In this document: piece after piece, positions 1 through 29,500 of the stretch
How the letters are laid out: every line of letters starts with the position of its first letter
Position numbering within the stretch: position 1 is the first letter of the stretch
Assembly: GCF_048128805.1 (NCBI RefSeq)
Contig: NC_135997.1
Coordinates: forward strand, 12,645,116 to 12,709,115
DNA: 64,000 bases
Direction of reading: 5' to 3'
DNA from: Centroberyx gerrardi
Lineage: Eukaryota > Chordata > Actinopteri > Beryciformes > Berycidae
The notes under the pieces: generated by a model
The model's database searches: none
Told to the model about the DNA's origin: nothing
Seen by the model: the letters and a program-made list of their open reading frames with translations, nothing else
Program-made: the position numbers and the translations under genes

Positions 1-16803
<16,803 letters not shown>

Positions 16804-19800
16804 CACACCCATACTCGCAGAGAGAGAGAGAGCATACTACTTCTGAATCACTTCTTTTCAAAGAGACTTCGTTGAACAGAACGAATGGAAAGGGCTAGCA
16901 AGTTTGAAAGAAGACTTTAGAGAGGAAAAAAATTTATATTATATAGAAAAATAAAGTAAAGATAAAAAACTTGCTCATGATTCCCTTCCGTGAAAGAAGG
17001 AAGCATCTTTTTACCGGGGAAAAAGAAAACACACACAACTTGCACTTTCATCCTCGGAAGTTTTTACACTTTTGTTTGATCAGAGTATGAAAAGCAAAAA
17101 CAGTGTTTTGCTTTGAGGCTCTGACATTGGGACACAACTCCTCAGTACTCAGTTAAGGTGAGACGGGGATAGAGATCTATTTTCTGCATTTGTTTTTGGT
17201 CCCCGCTTCAACAGACCCACCACTACCACAGGTAGGAAGTACCGGAGAAGAGCTCTCCCACCAGCGTGGTGCCTGTCCTGAGGGAGGACTGAGGAGAAGC
17301 CTCCCTTGTTGAGCTCCTGGTGGGCCGGGAGGACTAGACAGAGCCCAACCTGAAACGGAGGACATCGATGGAGCCGTGGTGCATCATGTGGATCCTCAAT
17401 GTGTCCCTACAGCAAGACGGCTGGGATGGACAGACCAAGCAGCTAGAACCAGCTTCTGATGGTTTTGGGGCTATAAGACCATATACCCAGAGAATGCCCC
17501 TTCTGTTCACACTGCACCATGCCAGGCTAAACAGAAGTGCTGCAGAGCCTGCAGCAGGTTGGAATACAGCAGAGGGTTAGAGATGTGTGTGTGCATCAGG
17601 GCCCAGTGTCTGAGAGGAAAGAGACTGATCCTGCAGCCTCTCAGCCTGGCTAGATAGAAGAGGAGAGGAGTGGATCTCTGAGGACAGACCGGAGTGTTCC
17701 TCAGCCACCCTGCTCGCTCCAACACAAACACATCAGACCGCCACGGACTGCAAAAACACCACAGGACAACCAGAAGAAACAAACATAACGAATGTTGCGA
17801 TTTAAAGAGACTATTAAGATATGGTGGTTTGGCGAGAGGAGAGAAATATTCTTCTTTTTTGTCTATTTCTTTACTTGGGCATTTCATTGTTTCTGAGGAA
17901 GTGACTTGAAACACTACAGAGCCAATATTAGTTTAATGGAAAAAAAACAAACAAAAGAAAACTGAAAAAAAGTTGTATTCCGTAAATTATGTACAGTTTT
18001 TATATTCGTTAACCAATGTATTCTTGCTGCCTTCTAGATAATTTATTTTGCCACACATTACTGCACAGTTGTAAATAACTTATGTACTGTAACATCACTC
18101 AGTTAAGTGTAAAGAAAAAAAAATAAATGAAATAAAAATTATCTTTGTATGTACAGTTCACTTTTGGGCAGCACTTTCCCCCTCATATCCATGGGCCAAA
18201 ATGTGTACACGATTCTGTCAGTATTTGAAAGACTCCAGTGCACAGTTGTATGATCCCATCTCTAGATTCGGTCCAGGGTTGGTTAAGGCAATTCACCTGG
18301 GCTTGGATCACCACAACACACCTAGCTAGTTGATAGAGAACACTTCTGGATTGAACAGGGCCTCCCACAGGCCAACCACCATATAGTCCCTCAGATGTAG
18401 CAGAATGGTTGTTGTGGATTTATTTAAAGAAATAGACAGAGGTTTATTATTCATTGCTTTACTACACAATTATATCTGAAAATTTTCAAACCAAGAAAAT
18501 GCCTTTTTCAGTGAAAAAAAAAAAAATTACTCAATGTTGGGCAAAGTCACATAGATATATCTGGGTGGGATGAGAGTGAGAGAGATGTCATTCACAAGCA
18601 AAACCATCACATTCATGTTTAATGGTTTAAAATCCATTTTCCTTGTCTTTTATTTACAAGAATTGGGCTGAAATTGTTTCTGATCTTAACAAATATTGTC
18701 TAAAACCAACAGGACATGGGTCTTTCAGTCAGCTCTTCATTACTTTAGACGTGTTTATTCCCTCTTTCTGTTTTCCTAGTGACATTACTTTAGACATCCA
18801 GATTCATGTGTACAGCTCGCTCGACTGTTGACATGAAATGGACTGATTCTGAAGAATTGTGACAGCCATTGAAAGGCTTCATTCCATATTGAGTTTTTTA
18901 AATTGTATTTGTGTTTTTGTAGCAGTTTGTCTGCCCCTTGTCCGTTATTGGAGAGCAGCTCATTGTCTAGGTGCTGTTCTACCTTTACTCACTGGATGAC
19001 GCCAAAGTAATGTCTTCTGCGTCAGAAAAGTCAAAAACACAAGTTGACTTTGCATGAGGCTCATGCCCTTTTACTTAAATGGGTGTTGTAATCTGTTTAA
19101 ATTTGATTACATTTCAAAATTTGTTCAATTCAATTTTAGAATTCCATTGAAACTTAGGTAGATGAGTTTGGTAGTCACTGAAATCGTAATAGGCTCAGAT
19201 CCATTTAGCTACATCAGGCAGATACTCCATGTCACCTCAGCCTTCCAAGTTGTACCAGTAGTTAATCTACAAGGGGTTTGGCTAGTGTTGTCAGGGATTT
19301 TGAAACATTTAAATGTTTTAGTTGAAGTTGCTTCCTCATAATGCTCTGTTGTGTGGCGGCATTTGCCATAATCATATTCTTGTGTCAGGCCCAAGCAGAC
19401 AGTTACGAGACTTAAATCTTCTCAATATGAACCAAAAAAAAAGTGGACATAGACATTAACGCAAACAGTGGAGGGGAAAGAATTAGCCTATGCTCAAGTT
19501 TTGGGTAGATGTTTTGTTTTTTGTTTTGTTTTTCTCCCTTTTTAAATCCCATTGAAAGGTTGATTTGTGATGATGACTTGTATTGATTCTCTATTTTTAG
19601 TGGGTCCTGGTTTTAAAAAGCTTTCCTGACCTACCACATAGGCTGCCTGTCTGTGTGTGAGAGCTGCTCATGTATCCTGATGGCAATATTAGCTGAAACG
19701 TTTAAGTTATTTACACACTGTCAGTCAGCATAGCTGTGTATGGTATGTCTAGTCAAGTGCAATGGTTGTTGCTATTCCACTGTGCAGACAAGTTGGCTAG

Positions 19801-21405
19801 ATATATAGTCCTGGATATTTTTTTGAAAGATACACAGATTTGTTATACATAGATAGCTCATACAAATAGCCAGAAGTTTGATTTTAAAACCCCTGTTTGT
19901 TATGTTTTTGTTTTTATTTTGTTGTTGGTTTCTTTCATTCTTTTGGGAGGGGAGTTTTTTTTGTTTTGTTTTGTTCACAGAATCCTTGTGTGTTTTTTAG
20001 CTCAGTGTAGGTAGTGTTGAATGTTGTCGTGTTTATCTTAGGGTTTATTTTTTTTGTTTTGTTTATCTTCCTGTATGAAGCATAAACACCAGTGGCATGT
20101 CAATCACGTTGCTTATCAAGCAGAATGTATACCGTTACTATGCCCCAACCGACCACACCCTCACTATTGTTTACAAGACATCAAAGTGTGTTTCAGTTTC
20201 ATGTGTCACCTTTTTAACGGTTTTTGAGCCCTGCCTTGTTTTTACTTCTTATATTTGATCGTTTATTTTGAACCACAAAGGCTTGAAATTGTGATGGCTG
20301 ACAGAGACCGTCATGCATTGACAGTTAGACAGATGACTCACCCCGGTCTGCGGTGCACCGCTGCACACAGCAATAGCTTGAACACATCCATCCACACACT
20401 GACTCTCCAGTGCCCGGCTTGTGAATATTCCCCAGTGAACAGTGATTTCTGGATAAATTGACTAAAGATTAGCCTCTCACCCCCCACCCCCACACCCTCC
20501 CCTGTCCTCAGATGCACAGTGAAGCACTTGGCCATGGTGATCCAGATGCTAGCCTGACACCTCCTCAGTCAGCAACATGTTACCTCTACTCTCCTCACAT
20601 TCACTCAGTATGTTTATTTTAGATTTATTGTTTTTGTTTGCTTGTTTTTTTTTTTTTCTTACTTGACATAAATATACATAATTGCTATTTTTTCATAATA
20701 TAGAATCACGATTTCAAGCCTTTTTTTCTAGTTTTCTTTTGTTTTGTTTTTTTATTATTATTAAACCCGGACTGTAGCTGTTTCTTTGTTCCTTTTTAGA
20801 ATGGAAAATGACTAATAAAAGCATGGAGAACTACTCTTTAAATGGTGAGAAATAACCTATTTATTATCTTTTTTTTCTGACACCTGTGGTATGTTTTGAG
20901 TTGAAGTTGGTCTCCGCTGTGTAAATTTTCCTCCTGTAATGCGTGAAAGAGACATACTGTACATAGCTTTGTAAATAAACCTCCCAGGACGTTTTGCACC
21001 CTCCTCTTTGTACTAGTCTAAAACTTGCGTAGAATGTGGGGTTCTAACAGCAACGAGACAAGTGCGCTCGCTGCAGGTGATTATGATGTAACAATGTAAC
21101 TTTTTTTATTTGTACAATGTAGTTTAATTGTGTACATATTGTTGGAGCAGCTATGGGGGGATATAGGGGGGGTTGTTGATGCTATCGTCAGTGCTGTAAC
21201 AGAATCCAGTACTTTCACCTCTAGCTGTTGTTGATTTCCTGCAAAAACAAACGCGAGAAACTGAAAATGAGGATGGAAAAAAGACTAAAACTGAAAAGTA
21301 AAAATTCTAAATTGTTATTTTCTACAGTTGCATGTACAGAGAGCGCGAGAACTGCTGTTGTTCCTCAGAGATTATGTTCGTTAATAAAATTTTGAAACAT
21401 TACCC
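16804..21405 (+). other. ankrd11: ankrd11 3' UTR with proximal and distal polyadenylation signals
   Basis: After the stop at 16801-16803 there is no further coding potential until 22.8 kb. Overlapping AATAAA hexamers at 18122-18127 and 18131-18136, followed by GT-rich sequence, make a likely proximal poly(A) site near 18.15 kb (3' UTR about 1.35 kb). Further AATAAA motifs occur at 20814-20819, 20974-20979 and 21383-21388, the last about 4.6 kb past the stop. The intervening DNA is T-rich with many (TTTTG)-like runs. A long alternative 3' UTR is plausible but unproven. RNA reads would be needed to choose between the ends. Confidence 0.6.
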
Positions 21406-22690
21406 CCGCCTCTGGTTCTTGGTTTTGCTTTTGCCTTGTCTGTTTCAAGAGATGGGACTTGGTCTTCAGTTTTGATACAAAACCTACAAGTTCAGATAGT
21501 CAGCTCTATACCCACACTGTCAAGTCATTATAGGGAATTAACGATACAGATTACATATGGTATTCCTATTTTTATTTTAATATCTGTGACGTCAATAGGG
21601 TAAACCCTGACATGGACAAATTGAATGTTTATTTATACATCCAAATTTATTTTACTGACCTTTACCATTTTCCTGTAGCTGCTTCTGTAAATACACATTG
21701 GAACCATTTCACCCCAGATTACATAGCGTGACCAACCTTTCCTATTTAAGGCTTTGACTGCACACACTATTACAAACTGAGCTGTCATCGGGCAGAGGGA
21801 AAAAGACATGACCATGCCGAATCTCTGGGGAATTCCCCCTTAATTCATCTTCTATGTATGCTGCCATTTCTCACGAACCAAAAGGTGTCTTGTAATTTAT
21901 TACATTAACTACTCTGTTTGGGAATGTGAGTGTTCACTGTCACTGTAATTTACATTTGTCTTGCTGACTCGGTGCCAGAAACCAGTCCAAGTCACATGCT
22001 GAACTACAAATGTCACACAAATGAGTGCAGTGGATTCCTCCATCCTGAATCCACCAGTCCAACTGATCCCAATAATGACAGTGTGAAGTATCGATATTTC
22101 CATAGCCTTTATTAACCATGGGTGTAATTCAAAGCTCAGTTTACCCACCTTTTTAGGCTGCATAAACCTCCACAATACCTATTCACAGCCTACATCACAG
22201 TAAGTAGCATCAAACGTATTATAATTTCTTAGTTTAAACTCAGAATTCGGACTTCTCTGAATTCTCAGAATTTAGACTATCTCAGAACTCTCAGAATCTC
22301 TTTTCACGTGGCCCTATCCTCTTCTGTAAAATCCTTCAAATTGTTGAGTCACACTGACCCTAAGATCCCCCCAAAAAATATGATTAGGCATAGTGACTGC
22401 ACCTAGCAGCGTTTGTTGACTATGTTGTTGTGAATGACACAGTAAAAATAGTTTTGACGCACAGGGTCGTCCTTTGACACTGTCACTGGAGTCCAGTAGC
22501 ACGTGAGCATTAGTAACCGGTAACCAGCATCTTGTCAGTCATCAGTGCCAGTCAGTCATTGCTCCCACGGTCCCCAGAACTGTAGTCGATATAAGCGGGT
22601 GTTTCCCTGGCAAATGATAGGCCTATTAGAAGCAGGGACTTTGCCATACCTCCGGATTTTAGTGAACTGACGGCCCTAGTCGATCCCAAA
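21406..22690. other. Intergenic spacer between ankrd11 and slc22a31
   Basis: About 1.3 kb lies between the last candidate ankrd11 poly(A) signal and the GC-rich start region of the next gene. It is AT-rich and holds only short open frames with no family signature. I see no RNA gene or recognisable mobile element here. The two flanking genes are transcribed in the same direction. Confidence 0.6.
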
Positions 22691-22797
22691 TCCTGTGTTG
22701 TCAGATCTACAGAGAGCTTCCCATTCTCTCCGCCCTCCCCCGCCGCCCCGCGCGCTATACCTGCTGCAGCGCGCGCCTCGCGCTGTAGTGTAGCTAT
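22690..22797 (+). promoter_or_regulatory. slc22a31: GC-rich proximal promoter/5' UTR of slc22a31
   Basis: The roughly 100 bp upstream of the first ATG is markedly richer in G+C and CpG than the surrounding AT-rich DNA, with CCGCCCCGCGCGC and GCGCGCGCCTCGCG blocks at about 22740-22785. No convincing TATA box is present. A small CpG-rich TATA-less promoter is inferred from composition and position. The transcription start is not determinable from sequence. Confidence 0.45.
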
Positions 22798-23487
22798 ATG
22801 TGCGCAATGGCCAGCCGCAGTGGAGAACCATCTGGTACAACAAACTTTCCTCTTAAAATGGACTATGAAACGAAGATTTACCCTCACATTGGCGGATATG
22901 GACGATATAACCGAATCGTTGTAATTTTCAGCTGGTTCCCCAACTTTGCGGTCATGTTAAATCTGTTTTGCGACGTTTTCTACACTTTGATTCCAGACTC
23001 GTACCACTGCAAACCCGACCCGCAGCTTCTCCCCTCCGCTTTCCTCCTCAGTAACTTCTCCAGACAAGGATACCTCAACTTCACCATTCCCTGGGTGAAC
23101 GGCAGCGGCTTGAGTCACTGTGAACTTTTTAAGTACTCGACAAACGTGTCGGAGTTTTCTGTAAACGTCCCTAAGGAGAGGGTGTCCTGCACCAAGGGGT
23201 GGGAGTACGCCCAAGCAGCGGGGCTTCAGAGCAACTTTGTTACAGAGGTAAAGAGCACAGGTCAACTTTCATGTTTGAAGTTGGTTGTTTAGACTTGGCT
23301 AAAGTTTGGACCTCTCGGTTAAAGACGTTAGTACCAGGGATGTAGTGGAGGGTAAACCCACCTGAAGTCAGTTTACCCACCTTTTTTATTTGTGGAACAC
23401 ACTTTACCCACATATTTAGGCTGAAATAAAACTTTATGACATAAATACACAGCAGCACCATAGCAAGTAGCCTAGTACAGAGCCTAG

Positions 23488-23529
<42 letters not shown>

Positions 23530-26500
23530 GGTGTGTGTGTGTGTGTAAGTTAAATGGGAGGAGGTCCTTTAATGAAAGTGTAAATTAGTGTTTTTCTGGA
23601 GTTGAATTTTGTACAAATGTGACCATGGACTGGAGGTCATAATTTCATCCACCTTTTTATTTAGTCTACTTCTATCAGTCGTTTCTGAGTCAAGCAAAAA
23701 AAAAAAAGTAAACACATTTCTTTGGTCCCATCTAGTCAAAAACATCACTATAATTTGACACTGGTTTACTAGCCCTCCCCAAAAAATCAACATGTTCATG
23801 CTTCTGCGGAATTGGATTTGGCCCTGTTTCCGCTCAATAAGAGCTGTTTATCTCTGTTGGACGCCTGTGTGGTAATGAAGACGGCTGTTCACACTGTTCA
23901 TTCAATATTTGCCCAGGTTAAACAGCTACAACTTTTCAGCCTTGTTGATGCCCGAAGCATTTTCTCACTCTCACACTGTTATCTGCAACTCTGTTTCCCA
24001 AGGTCTAGATAACAGCTCAACCAGGCAGTGAACAAATTACTTCCTCAGAACATATACATTAGTATTAGGCCTATAAACTGAAGTGTTGACTCTGAGCAAG
24101 TGTGTGTGTGTGTGTATGTGTGTGTGTGTGAGAGAGGAAGAGGGAGAGAGGTGTATGGTGTTGCCATACTCTTTTGGTTCTTGGATTCTGAGATTTCTAA
24201 ACTGTAGACCGAATCCCTTTGGATCGTCTCCCACAATCCATAAACCAATGCCGCACTCCTGAGCACAGAAGATAGGTTTAGTCTAATGCTAATGTGTCCT
24301 GTTGTGCAACTGCATGTGTAAATAAGCAACAGGATCTTGTTTATCTTTTCAACAGTCTGTTCCAACAGTCTCGTGCTATTCAGGATCCATCCCATTCTGC
24401 AAATATTGGTATAGGATCTTTACAAAAAAATTTCCTCAGCATAACTTGGTGCAAACACCACACACAGACAGACACAGACAGACACACACGCACATACACA
24501 GGTGTGCACACTACCTCTACTTCCATGCAGTGTATGGTGTTAACACTATATTAAAACAGAATATTATTTACTTTGTGCAGTCCTTAAAACCACAATTGAG
24601 TGTGCGGTTGTTTGTACATGCTTGACTAGGTTTGTGTTTAAAGGCAGGCATTATTTGTTTTACAAAAATGAATGTTACAGCCTACAGTGCAGATGGGGAT
24701 TGATAACCAGGACAAAGTCATGCTGGATAACAAACTAATTTGTCATAAAAACCTCTGATGGTTGTAAGTTGTGACTAAATTGCCCCACTAGATTCCCTCA
24801 GGTTGTTTGTCTGTTTATCACGGACTCCAGGAAATAGATGCAGGCAGTGACCATGAGGAGTATTTTCTCCTTTTCTTCCATGATGACTAGGAAGTCCCAG
24901 ACCTCCATGTCCCTTCCTGAGACCCTGATCCCCTCCTTCGCCAGTAATGGCTTCCTCTCCCCATGACGTCACCAGCTGAGACAAAGGAAAACTTGAATAG
25001 AGTATAATAGAAATATGTGAAGACGTGTGTGTCTGTGTGTGTGTACCGCTGTATATACTGTATATATAACTCTTTTACTGTTCTCACCTAAATAGAATAA
25101 TACTGTAATTCACTTTGATGCTAAAATGCAAGGAGCGGTGCCCAGCCACGTGAGTTGATTAAAGGCACACTGTCACAATTTCATGTGTTATCATGAAGCT
25201 AGAAGCCTTTGAAATACCACGATTACACAGTGAGGGCGGAATATCAGAGACGGAGGAGAAGAAAGTGGAAAATAATTTCCATACAGGCAGGGAGTGGTAC
25301 TAACCAGGCACAGAGCTGCTGGCACGCTCTACTTTGAGCACTACTTTGTTCTAATGTAATAATACTGTCAGCAGACACCTTAATTCAATCAGGAGGGACA
25401 TGATCTACATTCCTCCTCGCTCACACAAAACTCTCTGTGTTTGCGTTTGACTGTTGGCCTGCGATTCTTGGCATGTTATGTAGTCAAATTACGATGAATG
25501 CGGCATGGTAGCGACGTTTTGGAGCTTCACATTTGTTCATGTTCCTTTTTAAGGATGTGTCCGACAAACGTGTCCATTATGTAGCTCTTGATAAATGCTG
25601 GGAATGAAGCCCCCCCTCAAATTTGTCTTAACTTCTCAAACCTTATATGATGACCATGCTCGCTCTTTTAGGAACATTCTCCATCACGTATTGTAGCATT
25701 ATTGATTCACTCATAAAATGCATTCAACTGCTGTCTCCCTTTTTTTTTTCTTTGTCTTCATTCTCTCCCTCTGTCCACCTCAGTGGAACCTGGTTTGCAG
25801 TAACTACTGGAAGATCCCTCTGCAGCATATCTGCTTCATGACAGGGTGGATTCTGGGATACATCCTCCTGGGCACATTGTGCGACTGGTAAGTAATTATG
25901 TTTCATGTTTGTGTTTACCTGTATGTCACACCGAAACATAGAGCTAGGCAGTATGGTTGAAATCCATATCACGATAATCATAAGGATTTTTTTTATACCG
26001 ATCACCGATACCGAGACTGATCACATTGCGTCTTATGTGTGAAAAATCACATGTTAAGTATTCAAATTGATGTTCATCCCATTGAACTGCATGGTAATGT
26101 TAACACACACTGTCTACACTTGCATAATATTTTATTGCGATGTTTCGGTCATAGGACCTTCATCAGGCAAACATGTGAAATAATATAAATAATGATGAAT
26201 AATATTCCTTGTGTTTGTTTCCTTGTGAATGTTTCATACCTCATTTTGACAGCTGTTAAATCAAATTTGCTTGTTATTATCAATTTTGACAACAGATCAC
26301 GTTGTCACAATATCAGCATATTGTCACGATACGATTCCACTGAAAGACGATAAATTATAATATTGAACTATTGCCCAGCCCTAGATCCAAATGATGACAT
26401 ATTTGTGCATCCCTGACTTTGTGTGTGTGTTTCCAGGCTGGGCCGTCGGCGAGGTTTCCTCATCTCCGTCAGTCTGTCCAGTCTGTTAGGAGTGGCGGTG

Positions 26501-29500
26501 TGTGTCTCCAACAGCGCGGTGGTGTTTCTGCTGCTGCGTCTCTCTCAAGGTGCCATGCTGGCTGGGGTTTTTGTGTCCTCCTACATTGCCAGTGAGTATC
26601 CTGCACAGTCACAGAGGCTTACACATTTAAGAGGCATCCTTGTTATTATCCCGCCTGCGAGCCTCATCGCTATTCAGTCGTCTTCACCTCTGGGGGAGAA
26701 AGAAATGCCTCTGCTTCTTCACACACTCTACACGCTCAGTGGCTCGCTTCTGTTTATACTCTTGAGAGCACTTTCAGATTCCTGCGCATTCTCAATTAGT
26801 CTTTTGCTGGCACTGTGCTTATGCAAATGTGTTTTTGTCTTTGTTTCTTTTTAAACCAATGTATTATTGGGTTTTAAAGTATGTAGACCACCTAACAAGC
26901 AACAATTACAAACATAATGTGGCAAAACACACGATAAATAAATAAGCAAGGCAATACATAGGTAGGTGGGTAAATAAATAAATAGGTTAAGTACATAAAT
27001 AATGGGACGTGTGATACAGGAACATTATGTCACACAGCTGTCCATTCTCCAAATGTTGATACAGGTGTTGATTATTATGTCAGGGTGTCTTCAGAGGGAA
27101 TGTCCTTTATGAAGCTCATACATGAACCCCACATCTCCTCAAAGTTTATAGGTTTTCCCTTTTATATGTTAGTTTCTCCACAGACAGGGAGTCTAAGAGT
27201 TCCTTCAACCATTGGCTGACTAAAATGCCCAACAGATGCCTTTCCAACTTTTAGAAGCACAGATCTGGGGCTGCATTAAACAATAAAATCCTGACTGGCC
27301 AAACTATCTTATCAGTAAAAGATAGAAAATATCCCATTTTGTCATTATAGAGGCAAATAATAAATCCGGCTTGCTTTCATATCTTAATATTATCTATTAT
27401 CTTTATTTTAGGAAATCCTAACAACTGTAATCAGACCTGCTACTCTATTTACCATAACTGTAGTCAAGGGTTACCAAGAATGGAACTTGTTTCTGACCAA
27501 AGACTGTCAGACAAAGTCCAAGACAGATATGTTTCATAGGCTAGTATAATTTACCAGTGACAGCTGCACATGAGTAAGGACTTTATCCACTATGGTCGAT
27601 TTGGTGATATGAGGTGGCAAGTCAAACCGTAACACTGTTGTGCCACTAGTAGTGGAGTAGAGTCATGCTTGTGAAATACTTGTTTGTGTCCCACTACGAT
27701 GCTGTCTGACCATCTAGTTAGGATCGGTGAGGTTCAGATACACGTTATATTTTAAAATTTAAACAGTATTTTATGATGAAAGTGGACCAGTGGCCAATTG
27801 GGATAGCTGCTCCTTTCAGCCTCAGTGCCAGAACCAAATGGTTGAGAGTACATGTGATTGTCATGGCGATGTATAATGACAGCTCCAACATATGAATGGT
27901 GTAACTCTATGAATGTGAAGCATGGCATTGCTGAAAAAAAGCATCCGTGCTAGGCAAACCCTCCCCGGATAAATAAAGGTAAAAAAAAACAAAAAAACAT
28001 ATTCATTATTAATATTGATTATAAATGATGTAAAATAACTATTGCAAATTTGCCCTTGTGTTGATATTGGTCCACTGTAGATAAATATAACTCCATAACG
28101 CTCAAGAACGTGTCTATCTGTAACCAAGTCCTATCTTGTCGTTTGATGTCCCTTTTTTTGTTGTGCCCTTTAATGAAGACACGCGCACCTTATCTGTCCA
28201 GCTTTCATCATTCACCATCTGATAATATATAGCCTAATTTAATTACTTAAATTCAAAATCAAAATTCAGACAAATGGATAATTGACTTTGTTAAGTCGTT
28301 CATAAGATATCAAAAACCTACAGCGGATGCACATGGCGCATGTCATTGTTGGGTGAAAACGTAACTCCAATTTTGGTGATTTTCATGTTTTAACTTCAAT
28401 TGACGGATCACATGGTCCTCTATAGGATGGGAAAATTCTACAATCCTTGGGTTTATGAAAACTGTTTCAAAACCCATTGGATAAACTAAATAATGCATTG
28501 TTGTCAAGCTAAAAACAAGGCTGTTTTTCTTAGTTCCTGAAAAGTTGACAGATAGGAGGTTTTCACCTAAGAACAGCAATATGCAGTACTGGAGGCAAAC
28601 CAATTAAAAATTAGCAAAACAATCACTTCTACTCCATCGAATTTCTTTCCTCTCTCTGCAAGTGGTTTTGACTGTACATATGAAAGTCTAACTTAACTTT
28701 CAAAAAGCCATCAAATAGACACATGAAGGACACTGTAGTGTGAAGTGTAAAATGTGATTAAAAGAATATCTAACATGAGAAATCAGCTAAAATATTTGCA
28801 ACCACCTCAGGTCCTTCCCTTACAAGAAAACATGACCGAACATTTTCTGATTGTACAGAGCTATATTGGACATCAGTATAAACTATATCATAACTATTCT
28901 AAAATTTCTAACGTAGGCAGTTTTGTACCACAAAGGGGACTGTAGTGCTTTGATCCCTATTCACATGTATAATTAGGTATATTTTCATGATTACAGCATG
29001 CAGAAGACTAACCAACAGCTATAGCCCTTTGATTAGGGTCATGCTTATGGGATGCGCATTGCTACAAGTCAGATGATTGTCTGAACTGCTATCACAGAAT
29101 GCATAATATGGAGTTATATCACACATACCACATACCATCACATAACATGGCCCCAGGAGTGGAGTGGAGGGAGGGAGGGAGGGAGGGAGGGAGGGAGGGG
29201 AGGAACGGGTGTGTTGTAGGTTTTGACCGACAGTAGCCAGCTGGTTGGCATTCCCCTTTACTAGAGCAGACCCCTTTTCTACCCCTCAGCTGCTTCCATC
29301 AGGCAGAACCTGTCTGACTTGGTGAATCAGCAGTCACAAACTGTGACAAATGTTTAGCCCCCTCTCCCCCTTAGTATGGCGGCGGTGTGCATGAGGAGAT
29401 GTCTGTGTGTGTGTAAAGGAGGGCCCATAGTGAGGATTACAGTGTTTTCTTTCTGGAACCGTCCGGCCGTGTGTGTTGGAGTTGGGGTGAAGCTTGCGCA

